This document shows positions 1 to 7,134 of a stretch of DNA of 47,951 nucleotides, piece by piece; the first letter of the stretch is position 1; every line of letters starts with the position of its first letter. A program made the translations under genes and the position numbers. The stretch is from Alicyclobacillus sp. SP_1 (GTDB taxonomy: Bacteria; Bacillota; Bacilli; Alicyclobacillales; Alicyclobacillaceae). The notes under the pieces were generated by a model. It had not been told where the DNA came from and ran no database searches. It worked only from the letters and a program-made list of their open reading frames with translations. The DNA is taken from assembly GCF_024706985.1 (NCBI RefSeq), contig NZ_JAMCCX010000021.1:1-47951 (forward strand). Direction: 5' to 3'.

Positions 1-730
1 TGGAGATGCTCATACAGCAGAAGGATTTGCATCATTTTACGAAGGACTCAAGAGACAGCTTCCATCGGGTGTATCTATTGGCGTTGTTCGCATGGATAAA
101 GGGTTTACAGGAGAGAAAGTGTTTGAAACGCTAGAGACGGACGCGCAAGACTACGTCATCAAGATGAAGTGGACAAAGCCCTTAGCGGAGATTGCGACGA
201 CGCTCAAGTGGAAGTGCCTCACCCCGAACGACGACACTCAACATATAGACGTGGCTTCGACGACGTATCAGGCAACGACATGGAAGAAGCCACGACGGGT
301 GGTCTTCGTTAGAAAGCTGGACATTGATCCACAAGAAGTCCTATGTGCGGATTGGTTCTGGGAGTACGAGGCCATTGTCACGACGCTCGATTGGGATGCG
401 GAAGATGTGTGGAGATTCTACAACTTTCGAGGCAACGCAGAAAACCACATCAAAGAAGCGAAATATGGCTTTGCCATCGACCAGTTCTCAAGCCGAGATT
501 TTGGCGCAAATCAGGCGCAGCACAGTTTGAAGCTGTTGGCGTACAATCTGATGCTACTGTACAAGCATACGGAATTGAAGCCGGGTGTGCGAAACTGGAC
601 GGCCAACCGGTTACGCCGCTCCCTTATGTTCCTGCCTGGTCTTCTCGTGCATCATGCCAGACGATGGTCTATCCGCTTACCCAAACATACACAAGAACGC
701 ACGGAAAAGATGTTGCTCGCTGTCACATAG
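1..730 (+). CDS. IS1380-family transposase, C-terminal part (runs off the left edge)
   Basis: DDE transposase of an insertion sequence. The reading frame is open from base 2 to the TAG at 728-730, so the start lies outside the window. At about 419-463 the spacing Y-2-R-3-E-6-K is exact (YNFRGNAENHIKEAK), the signature of IS4/IS1380-type transposases that contains the catalytic Glu. The RMDKGFTG segment near base 90 matches the RADSGF-type block around the second catalytic Asp in IS1380 members. The C-terminus looks normal and ends in a basic region. No clear terminal inverted repeat was found in the 60 bases after the stop, so the right end of the element is not placed. Its position beside a tRNA remnant fits the edge of a mobile region. 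Family assignment is from motif and general similarity. Confidence 0.85.
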   Translation, partial: GDAHTAEGFASFYEGLKRQLPSGVSIGVVRMDKGFTGEKVFETLETDAQDYVIKMKWTKPLAEIATTLKWKCLTPNDDTQHIDVASTTYQATTWKKPRRVVFVRKLDIDPQEVLCADWFWEYEAIVTTLDWDAEDVWRFYNFRGNAENHIKEAKYGFAIDQFSSRDFGANQAQHSLKLLAYNLMLLYKHTELKPGVRNWTANRLRRSLMFLPGLLVHHARRWSIRLPKHTQERTEKMLLAVT

Positions 731-1120
731 TCAAGCGACAACAGAATGCAGAGTAGGATGCCCGTTTGGGGAGGGGGGAGTTGTGCTTTCGAGCGGATGA
801 ACTGCTTGAAATTCACCGAGATCGGAGACTATAATTCCAAAATATTCATTGGAAACCTAACGAGACTCCATCAAGCAAAAACCGTCGAAATCCGGGATAA
901 TGTTTGTCGTATGCGGAATCGACCTAATGGGTTAACGGGTCAGTTACGCTTCAAGTGCCGACCGACTATCCATCAATTGCATCCGTAGACCCGTGACTTA
1001 AGCGATGAATACCTTCCGAATCGACCGTGGATAGGTTTGAACGAATAACGCGCAGTTTTGTATGTTCGGTACGTCTTGTCTCGGTCGAGGCCCTATCAAC
1101 TCGGCCCCACATCCTCCGTC
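731..1120. other. Intergenic stretch without a recognisable gene
   Basis: About 390 bases between the transposase and the tRNA remnant. Short reading frames occur on the plus strand but none has a convincing ribosome binding site or recognisable protein. It may contain the right end of the insertion sequence and decayed island DNA. Nothing else was seen. Confidence 0.4.
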
Positions 1121-1179
1121 GCAGCCATCGCAGCCTTTTAATCAGGGTGTCGCGCGTTCGAGTCGCGGATGGCTCACCA
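1121..1179 (+). pseudogene. tRNA-Lys(UUU) 3' half: att scar or deleted tRNA
   Basis: From 1135 the sequence follows a Bacilli tRNA-Lys: anticodon loop CTTTTAA (1135-1141, anticodon UUU), stem strand TCAGG (1142-1146), variable GTGTC (1147-1151), T arm GCGCG-TTCGAGT-CGCGG (1152-1168, one mispaired end), acceptor strand ATGGCTC (1169-1175), discriminator A and encoded CCA (1177-1179). The 5' half is missing: the bases before the loop do not pair with TCAGG and there is no D arm. Only AGCCAT at 1123-1128 recalls the 5' acceptor strand. A break exactly at the anticodon loop is what tyrosine-recombinase elements leave when they integrate into a tRNA gene; an internal deletion is the alternative. 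Confidence 0.8.
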
Positions 1180-1182
1180 TTG

Positions 1183-1207
1183 AAAACCGCGCGGTTGCGC
1201 GGTTTTT
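1183..1207 (+). terminator. Rho-independent terminator following the tRNA-Lys remnant
   Basis: AAAACCGCGC, a short GGTT loop and GCGCGGTTTT followed by further T form a strong GC-rich hairpin with a U tract. It starts 4 bases after the CCA, so it is probably the original terminator of the tRNA gene, carried along with the 3' half. Confidence 0.85.
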
Positions 1208-1245
1208 TGCTGTGTAGAGGGGCGGGGAAGCGGTAGGGATTGTGT

Positions 1246-1267
1246 TTTGGTGCAACTTTGGTGCAAC
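1246..1267. repeat. Two tandem copies of an 11-bp unit
   Basis: TTTGGTGCAAC occurs twice head to tail (1246-1256 and 1257-1267). It lies about 70 bases downstream of the tRNA-Lys scar. The function is unknown; a recombinase arm site is possible but not shown. Confidence 0.6.
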
Positions 1268-1521
1268 TGGGATGGGCGGATGCGAAAAGTTGTGGGAGTG
1301 AGTTTGGGGGTGTGGTGGGGAGAAGAGTTTACTTCGTTCGAGTGTATTGCATCGGACGGTCATGTCAAACATGAAAAACTGCGAATGAGCTAGAATGAAG
1401 GAGAAAACGAAAGATCATAGAGAGAGCAATGTTGAGCTGGGGTGCAGTAATCCAGCATCAGTTTTTATACCAAATTGAGCACGAATCCCTTGCTTCGTGG
1501 CTTACTCCAGGGCATATTATA

Positions 1522-1539
1522 TTCAAACAATCGTTTGAA
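1522..1539. promoter_or_regulatory. CadC/ArsR-type operator
   Basis: TTCAAAC-AATC-GTTTGAA is a perfect 7-bp inverted repeat. Read as TCAAA-N6-TTTGA it has the layout of the cadO operator bound by CadC of plasmid pI258 (from memory of that site). Its right arm overlaps the ribosome binding site (GAAGGAAG, 1537-1544) of the cadC-like frame that begins at 1554, so repressor binding would block expression of the whole two-gene unit. Confidence 0.75.
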
Positions 1540-1553
1540 GGAAGTGACTTAAG

Positions 1554-1925
1554 ATGCCAAAACGACACATGTGCTAGATCGAATGTGTGGACATGTCGAA
1601 AGTGGAACGACTCCGTTCTGTTATTCCACAGACCGACTTGCTGTCAGTGATTTTTAAGGCACTGGCAGACTCAACACGATTAAAAGTAGCATTTGCTCTT
1701 GCGAATGATGAATTATGTGTTTGTGAGGTCGCAGCACTGCTTGACACAACTGTTCAGAATGCATCTCACCATTTAAGATGGCTTAAACGTTCAGGACTTG
1801 CCTCATATCGTAAAGATGGGAAACTTGTCTATTATAGATTGTTACCCGCAGCATTCACGATTTTGAATTCGATTCAACAATGGCAAGGGGGTGGAAATGT
1901 TGTCGGTGCAAGCTATGCAGGTTAA
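1554..1925 (+). pseudogene. CadC-like ArsR/SmtB metal sensor with an in-frame TAG near the N-terminus
   Basis: Winged-helix repressor that in this family releases DNA on binding Cd, Pb or Zn. The frame starts at ATG 1554, 9 bases after GAAGGAAG, but reads MPKRHMC then TAG (1575-1577), then IECVDMSKVERL and continues intact to 1925. In CadC the same stretch carries the metal ligands Cys7 and Cys11 in a CEIFC-like motif; here the TAG occupies the Glu position between the two Cys, consistent with a single GAG to TAG change. The recognition-helix motif ELCVCEV and ASHHL are intact. Translation might restart at GTG 1587 or ATG 1593, giving about 112 residues without the N-terminal Cys. It overlaps the efflux gene by a few codons. 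It could be a functional truncated repressor or a recent pseudogene. Confidence 0.8.
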
Positions 1926-2538
1926 AAAGGGCATCAATATTGAAATCGTCAGTATTTTTTGGATGATCGTAGAAGCAGCAGTAGCAATTGGAGCAGGTAT
2001 CGTGGCTCACTCACTAGCTCTCACTGCATTTGGTGCCGATAGTATTATTGAATTAGTAGCAGGAGGAATCCTGCTGTGGCGTCTTTATGTCGAGTCAAAT
2101 GGTGCGAGTATTGAGCGGGTTGAGCAAGCTGAGAAACGTGCCTCTTGGGTTGTTGGAGTCTCTTTACTTGCATTGGCTATATACATTTTCGTGATGGCTG
2201 GATACGATCTCTGGACACGTTCAGGTTCAGAAACCAGCATGCTTGGATTGGCGCTTGCAGTTGCTTCCGGCATCATCATGCCTTACCTTTCTCGTGCGAA
2301 AAAGAAAATTGGCACGCAAATTGGTAGCAAGGCACTTGGAGCCGACGGTTCCTGTAGTATCGTTTGCGCTTATATGGCTTGGACACTAATTGTAGGACTC
2401 GTTCTAACCGCATTTTTAGGCTGGTGGTGGCTAAATGCATTGGCAGGACTTGCGCTCGTGTATTTCATTGTGAAAGAAGGTATAGAGGCGATACAGGAAG
2501 CCCGTGGTGTTGAGGATGCTTGTGGTTGTTGTCATTAA
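1897..2538 (+). CDS. CDF-like cation efflux transporter
   Basis: Integral membrane protein of about 213 residues resembling the transmembrane part of cation diffusion facilitators, which export Zn, Cd or Co by proton antiport. Five or six hydrophobic segments are visible. The HSLALTAFGAD segment in the second segment and KALGADGSCS in the fifth match the places of the CDF metal site, and the C-terminus ends in a likely metal-binding CGCCH. A full-length CDF would carry a longer cytoplasmic domain (about 300 residues), absent here. The start at ATG 1897 follows AAGGGGG (1885-1891); GTG 1891 is the other option. It overlaps the end of the cadC-like gene, so both are read from the operator at 1522. 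Base composition is more AT-rich than the core genes. Confidence 0.8.
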   Translation: MLSVQAMQVKKGINIEIVSIFWMIVEAAVAIGAGIVAHSLALTAFGADSIIELVAGGILLWRLYVESNGASIERVEQAEKRASWVVGVSLLALAIYIFVMAGYDLWTRSGSETSMLGLALAVASGIIMPYLSRAKKKIGTQIGSKALGADGSCSIVCAYMAWTLIVGLVLTAFLGWWWLNALAGLALVYFIVKEGIEAIQEARGVEDACGCCH

Positions 2539-2550
2539 AGTGCTCAGTAT

Positions 2551-2584
2551 CTTCTGTCGCTATTGGGCGCGAATGCGACAGAAG
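2551..2584 (+). terminator. Inverted repeat after the efflux gene, possible terminator
   Basis: CTTCTGTCGC (2551-2560) and GCGACAGAAG (2575-2584) pair perfectly over 10 bp with a 14-base loop. No T tract follows, so it is a weak terminator candidate or an mRNA 3'-end stabiliser. Confidence 0.5.
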
Positions 2585-2648
2585 CCTAGTCTCGGAAAAT
2601 CGTATAAATACACGGAATGCGGTATATTCACAAACGCGTTTCTTAATG

Positions 2649-2795
2649 TTAGCGTAGGAAAAAACAAAGATTCGAATCCATAAATTGTCTTAGCGTTGGT
2701 TTTGCGTCATTTTGTTGGCGGTACCCCAGATAGGTGAGAAACCCCTTCCGGACGCACGAACGCAGTCCGTTGACGTTCCACGACATCAGTTTCAA
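2649..2795 (-). pseudogene. exoA: exoA (exodeoxyribonuclease III), 5' fragment only
   Basis: On the minus strand a GGAGG 8 bases before TTG 2795 opens a frame reading (M)KLMSWNVNGLR, then SCVRKGFLTYL. This is the start of Gram-positive exonuclease III, including the SWNVNG active-site segment with the conserved Asn. After about 23 codons (near 2727) the likeness stops and the frame runs on through unrelated bases to TAA at 2649. The normal protein has about 250 residues, so the catalytic domain is lost. The break marks a deletion or insertion junction; everything from here leftwards, including the metal-efflux unit, may be acquired DNA. Confidence 0.75.
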
Positions 2796-2835
2796 TGTTT
2801 CTACCTCCAGGCAAGTTCTCGCTATCACCAGCGCA

Positions 2836-2863
2836 ATTGTACCACAGGCCAGCGCGTGTGCCA
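2836..2863 (-). promoter_or_regulatory. Probable promoter of the truncated exoA
   Basis: On the minus strand TGGCAC (2858-2863) and TACAAT (2836-2841) are separated by 16 bp, about 40 bases upstream of the exoA TTG. The original 5' region of exoA therefore seems intact, and the damage is confined to the 3' side. Confidence 0.45.
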
Positions 2864-2880
2864 GGGATGCTCGCGCAGTC

Positions 2881-4110
2881 TTAGACGTGCACTTCGCGGC
2901 ATGGTCTCAACCTGTATGCCCACAGAGCGGCGGCGGCTCGAAAGCCAACGGCGATCCAGAAGGTGCCGCGCAGGCCGATGTCGCCCGCCAGCAGACCGCC
3001 TGCTACAACGCCGAGCACAACCGCCGTGGAACGCGCCACATGCCAGGCAGAATTGACCCGGCCCATTTGCGAGTTCTCGATGAGAGTCTGTCGCAAACTC
3101 GTGGCGTGGATGTGATAGAGGGTGTCCGCGCCGTCGCCGAAAATTTGTTGACCGAGGACAAACAAAATCACAAGCCAATCGGGACCGGCTGCGAGGGGCA
3201 ACAGTGCGGTACCCATCAAGCCGACCCAACTGACTGCGATCAAGGTGCCTCTGATCCCCAAATGGCGCGCGGTGCGGCCGGCCAACGCGGCTGCCGCGAG
3301 AGCGCCGAGGCCGCCCACCGCGTACAAGATTCCCTGTATACCAGGCGCGACACCGAGCCCGCGGCTGACCAGTAGCATGTACACGGTACTGGATATGCCG
3401 CTGTAAGCCCCGAGAAGGACGCCCATCGCGGTCAAGGTCACGAGTTGCGGGTCAGCGTTTAGCGTCGTCAAGCCTTGGACGAGTTCTGTTCGCCAGTGCA
3501 CGCGTGTCTGGCGCGACTGTGTCGTCTTGGGTGCTGTGGTTGCGGTGGCTCGAATGGTCAGCAGAGACCAGGCGGACAGGACATACGTCATCGCATCTAC
3601 TGAAAGGGTCCACGCGCCTCCTGTACTTTCAAATAACAAGCCCGCCACGGCGAAACCCATGACTTCGGCCACAGAACCTCCTGCCGAGAGGTAGCGATTG
3701 GCCGTAACGAGATCGCGGCCCGGCACGAGTTCTGGAAGATAGGCTTCGTAGGCGACGTCAAAACTCACAGTGAACAAAGACATGAGGCCCGCGACGACCA
3801 CGACCAAGAGAAGCGTCAGGTGGTCAAACGCAATCGCCAGCGGAACCGTGAAGGCCAGACAGGCGCGTGCGACGTCCGATACTACGAGGATGAGTCTGCG
3901 CGCGAGTCGGTCCACCCAGACTCCGACGAAAAGGCCCACCAAGGCACCCGGCACCATTTCGGCCAGTCGGACCCAAGCTATGTCCAGCGCCGACGCCTTC
4001 AGGATGTAGATGACAACAAACGGCAAAGCCAGGCGGCCAATCAGGGTGCCGAACCAAGAGACGGTTTGACCGAGTAGAAGTTTGTAGAATGACGGCGACA
4101 TCATGGCCAT
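2881..4110 (-). CDS. MFS drug or metabolite efflux transporter
   Basis: Major facilitator protein of 409 residues with about 12 hydrophobic segments, full length for the family. It resembles the MFS_3 / macrolide-efflux-like group. The loop between segments 2 and 3 has GVWVDRLARR, the expected motif A with its Asp-Arg pair. The start MAMMSP lies 3 bases downstream of the stop of the broken methyltransferase gene, so both were probably co-transcribed, perhaps as a modify-and-export pair. The substrate cannot be told from sequence. GC content is higher than in the cadC unit to the left. Confidence 0.85.
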   Translation of the reverse strand: MAMMSPSFYKLLLGQTVSWFGTLIGRLALPFVVIYILKASALDIAWVRLAEMVPGALVGLFVGVWVDRLARRLILVVSDVARACLAFTVPLAIAFDHLTLLLVVVVAGLMSLFTVSFDVAYEAYLPELVPGRDLVTANRYLSAGGSVAEVMGFAVAGLLFESTGGAWTLSVDAMTYVLSAWSLLTIRATATTAPKTTQSRQTRVHWRTELVQGLTTLNADPQLVTLTAMGVLLGAYSGISSTVYMLLVSRGLGVAPGIQGILYAVGGLGALAAAALAGRTARHLGIRGTLIAVSWVGLMGTALLPLAAGPDWLVILFVLGQQIFGDGADTLYHIHATSLRQTLIENSQMGRVNSAWHVARSTAVVLGVVAGGLLAGDIGLRGTFWIAVGFRAAAALWAYRLRPCREVHV

Positions 4111-4112
4111 GG

Positions 4113-4794
4113 TTATAGACTCTCCTCAAACGATGGGTGCTGCAGGATAACCGACTGAAAGTCGAGATCGTCCGAATGTGGCAAGACACGAAACGACCGA
4201 ACCGAGAAGTAGGGCTCCAGTTGTGACACCAGGTCCTGCGCTCGAAAAAAGGAAAAGAAATGTTTGGGATCGTAGTGATCACGTTCGCAAATCCCCTCGG
4301 AGTTGTTCCGGCCATAGACACCCATGTAAAACAGGCCGCCGGGCTTGAGGATGCGTCAGATCTCCTGGAGGACCGCAGGAAGTTGTGCCTTCGGCGTGCA
4401 GAAGAGAGTTGAGAGCCCAGATCGCATCAAACGCTTCGTCTGCGAGACTCATCGCACAAAATTCTATCACGGATGCATCCAAGCCCTTGTCGCGACACAA
4501 TTGTACATGCCGACTCGAGAGATCGATGCAGCGAACCGCCAGCCCGTGATCGCGAAAAAACTGGGAGTCGTGGCACGGTCCTGCGCCGATCTCCAGGAGC
4601 GTATGTCCGCCTCGACTCCGTACGCGTTCCAGAAATTCTTCCCGTTCTTGCAACTTCCAGGGGGCTTTCACAGCTGCCTCTCGTGTCGTCGCCTGCAGGT
4701 CATACGCGATAACCAGTTGTTCCTTGATCCGATCCATGTCTGAGGGTTCCACTCTCTCGTAGTCTTGTGGACTGAGGTGTTCACTCGCTTGCAT
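4113..4794 (-). pseudogene. SAM-dependent methyltransferase with a frameshift and a nonsense codon
   Basis: Class I methyltransferase fold. The first part (4794 down to about 4400) shows the SAM-binding motif LLEIGAGPCHDSQFF and an acidic CIDLSS strand end. Near 4387-4398 the frame is lost: reading AQLPAVLQEI then needs a shift by one base, and a TGA follows at 4356-4358 where a CGA Arg codon is expected before ILKPGGLFYMGVYG. The rest runs cleanly to 4113. Two independent lesions make it a pseudogene. It lies just upstream of the MFS gene at 4110. The substrate is unknown. Confidence 0.85.
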
Positions 4795-4795
4795 G

Positions 4796-4807
4796 ATAGT
4801 ATACTAT
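4796..4807. promoter_or_regulatory. 12-bp palindrome at the start of the methyltransferase gene
   Basis: ATAGTATACTAT is a perfect palindrome directly before the minus-strand ATG at 4792-4794. TATACT inside it could serve as a -10 element, which would give a leaderless transcript because no ribosome binding site fits before the ATG. It could also be an operator. Confidence 0.45.
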
Positions 4808-4856
4808 ACACTACGGTTGACACGGATTGTCCACCATGGGGTTGAGAAGGTGGATG

Positions 4857-5486
4857 TCAAATGGGGATGAGAAGCACTACGGGGTCCAACCAACAAAACG
4901 CGGATTTACCCCTTGTTTGCCGGTCCGGTTTGACCGCGTCAATCAGGAGTGACACGAACTCCAGCCGCCCTTTTTGATTTCGCGGATCATAGCGCAGCGT
5001 GCGGTAAATGAGCCCTTGTGCGGGATCCCAATCGGTGGAGTGAAAAGCGCCCGTTTCGTCACAGTACTCCAGCCATCGGACTTCGAACCCGGCTCGCGCA
5101 AATACGTCGGTCAGCGTCCGGTAGTTGTACACGACCTTGTGACTGGCCGCCGGGTGATCGGGGATGTCCGGGGGACCGCCCACTTGCACGATGTGCTGAT
5201 AGGCCGCGTTGGGGAAATAGCCATCGGGCACCGCGCAGCGCACGTATCCGCCGGGCTTCAGAAATTCAAAGCAGATGCGAGCCGCCCTTGTTCCCTCGTC
5301 CTCGGTCAGGTGCTCCCATACATGCTCGGCCAGGATGGCCGTCAGCGATCCGGGAGCAAACTGGCGTAGCCAGTCATCGCGCCGAAGAAGGTTCAAGTCG
5401 TCTTCCTGGGTGGAAAACCAGCCTGGGTTGTTGTGCGCATAATCGCCAGCGCCGATTACGACGCGAATGTCACTGCTGTTTGTCAT
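4857..5486 (-). CDS. SAM-dependent methyltransferase-like protein
   Basis: Protein of about 209 residues with the C-terminal half of a class I methyltransferase fold: EHVWEHLTEDEG (post-motif II), FLKPGGYVRCAVPDG (motif III region) and a Phe/Tyr-rich C-terminus. The N-terminus (VVIGAGDYAHNNPGW) resembles predicted methyltransferases of the COG4627 type rather than the classical GxGxG form. The start chosen is ATG 5486, 8 bases after AAGAGG; GTG 5495 lacks spacing. It lies upstream of and parallel to the broken methyltransferase and the MFS gene but is separated by about 60 bases with a possible promoter, so it may be its own unit. Substrate unknown. Confidence 0.7.
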   Translation of the reverse strand: MTNSSDIRVVIGAGDYAHNNPGWFSTQEDDLNLLRRDDWLRQFAPGSLTAILAEHVWEHLTEDEGTRAARICFEFLKPGGYVRCAVPDGYFPNAAYQHIVQVGGPPDIPDHPAASHKVVYNYRTLTDVFARAGFEVRWLEYCDETGAFHSTDWDPAQGLIYRTLRYDPRNQKGRLEFVSLLIDAVKPDRQTRGKSAFCWLDPVVLLIPI

Positions 5487-5563
5487 TCCTGACACCTCTT
5501 ACAGCATTGTATCACGCGACAATGGCCTCTTCGGTCAATGTGTCTGCCGTGACCGTCCACAGT

Positions 5564-5692
5564 CTACTGCTGCTGACCCACGTTCCACACGGCGTTGGCC
5601 AATTCCTCTATTGTGCGCGCCAGAGCGAAAGCTGGGCTTGTGGCATACAGATCCTTCACGACACAACTCTCATACAACCAGGTATAATCCAT
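5564..5692 (-). CDS. Possible 42-residue protein or C-terminal remnant
   Basis: A short minus-strand frame from ATG 5692 to TAG 5564 encodes 42 residues including ATSPAFALARTIEELANAVW, an amphipathic helix-like composition that looks coding. No ribosome binding site precedes the ATG, and a stop lies just upstream in frame. It may be the tail of a lost gene. Not recognised. Confidence 0.25.
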   Translation of the reverse strand: MDYTWLYESCVVKDLYATSPAFALARTIEELANAVWNVGQQQ

Positions 5693-5789
5693 CGCGCGCT
5701 ATGAAAAATCACACAGCCACTGGGAACAGATCACCAGACCCCACGAGTGGAGCAGGGTGCACGAATGAATCCACAGTCAGTCGATCATA

Positions 5790-6075
5790 CACGGCTTTTT
5801 CTGTGATCGCAGATCGCGAGCCCTGGAAAAAGTGGGTGAAGAACTTCACCACAAAGTGCTCATCGACGACAAATGGGGCTCAGGAATACGCATTTGGGGC
5901 AATCGGCATGTTCGCGTATTGGAAATGTCGTTTGTTCCCCAATGGCGCCTTTTTCTCATGGATGTAGCCACGCTGTTGCAATACGAATCGGCAATGGCCA
6001 ACCGTCAGCGCCGATTATGCGGAACAGCTTCGGCAAGCGATCCAGGATCCTCAATACGTCAGTCCCTTTCGCTAA
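5790..6075 (+). pseudogene. Unrecognised decayed coding stretch
   Basis: One frame reads SRALEKVGEELHHKVLIDD and on to LMDVATLLQYESAM (about 5812-6000), then the coding-like text moves to another frame, SADYAEQLRQAIQDPQYV and a stop near 6075. The amino-acid composition of each piece is protein-like, but no start site or known family was recognised. It is most simply a frameshifted gene remnant between the methyltransferases and the ArsR-DUF2087 unit. A further 43-residue frame (ATG 6118 to 6248) follows in the first frame and may belong to it. Confidence 0.3.
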
Positions 6076-6306
6076 GAATCATCTATCGACCACGTCGAAT
6101 CGACGGATTCCTACACATGGAAATCATTTCAATCGGTCCAAGAGACAGGGAGGAAGTGTATCGAGAAGCGACAAGGAAAGTCTTGCGTTTTCGTCGCGAG
6201 GCAAGAATAGCACTTCAGCGCCTCTGCGGTAAATCGTTCGAACGGTGATGTGAGACGTGTCCCCTAATTTGCTGGCGGTCTACACGTTCGGTTCATGCGA
6301 TCTTGA

Positions 6307-7134
6307 TCAAAAATTCTCCGAATTACTTTCATGCTCCGATGACTGCAGCCACTCTTCCCATCTTTCAGTCAGCTTGAGCCGTCTTTGCCGGTGTACGTCC
6401 GAATCTCCGCATTCAACCATCTGAAATGGAGGGTCAGGCATGAAAAATTGGTTGGTCACCTGTCTCAAGGATAGGATACGTCCCCAAAAGTGTATGTCGC
6501 GGTCTTCCACTGCTTCATTTCGGAGACCTGTGACGAGAGCGGAAACGAATAGAGACAGTTTAGTCATTCCTGAAATTTGAATGGCCAGCAAACTGACATC
6601 AGGATCCTCATCTTCAAACCTTTTGATGATGGCTTCTACATAATGACCCCGAAGAGCGGGGCGACATAAAATGTGGTACAGCGCGGCGGAACGAACCCGG
6701 GCGTCTCTGTCCTGCAAAGCAGACGTCAAATAGGAGTCATCGAGTTTGTACTTTCCTTGTGCTGATTTACACAGCGCAGTAGCGCGAATGATTGGCGACG
6801 CGTTCGAAAATCCGTCAGAAAGCAGGCGCAACCCATATGGCCAAAATGGCGTAGCCAGGGAGAGCCAAAAACGTACGGGCAAAATCCGACATCAGCAGAA
6901 TCGTTTTTCGATTGAACCGATCCGCCAGGATCCCGCCAATTGGCCCCATAACGAGATAGGGAAGCGTCCGCACAGCCAAGGTCAGGCCTACGGCCAAGCC
7001 GGATGCTGTGAGGGCAGGAGCAGTCTAAGCAATGCGACACTGTTAAACCAGTCACCCAATCCGCTGATGAGGCTGGCGGATAACAAGCGACGGTAGGGTA
7101 CTTGAGATCGCAAGAGGTAAATGACGTCTTTCAT
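6307..7134 (-). pseudogene. MFS transporter N-terminus, frameshifted and joined to a HEAT-like reading frame
   Basis: From ATG 7134 (overlapping the stop of the upstream regulator as ATGA) the frame reads MKDVIYLLRSQVPYRRLL and LISGLGDWFNSVALL, the first membrane segment of an MFS exporter. Near 7018 a one-base shift moves it to SGLAVGLTLAVRTLPYLV, MGPIGGILADRFNRK (motif A) and ends in TGA just after IWVAPAF near 6820. The remaining eight or so membrane segments are missing. Downstream, a frame ending at 6307 encodes ALQDRDARVRSAALYHIL and EDEDPDVSLLAIQ, two HEAT/armadillo-like helices. So an internal deletion seems to have fused an MFS head to a HEAT-like tail out of frame. Not functional as a transporter. 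Confidence 0.75.

Noticed and set aside
1142-1372. Tail of an integrase on the minus strand next to the tRNA scar
   Set aside because: The frame is Pro/His/Ser-rich and has no recombinase motifs such as R..H.R or the catalytic Tyr region.
1554-1600. UAG read as pyrrolysine or by suppression in the cadC-like gene
   Set aside because: No pyrrolysine genes seen and the aligned residue is Glu in relatives; a simple nonsense change is enough.
2712-3375. Plus-strand frames opposite the MFS gene
   Set aside because: They are antisense to a real transporter gene and lack ribosome binding sites; composition is typical of shadow frames.
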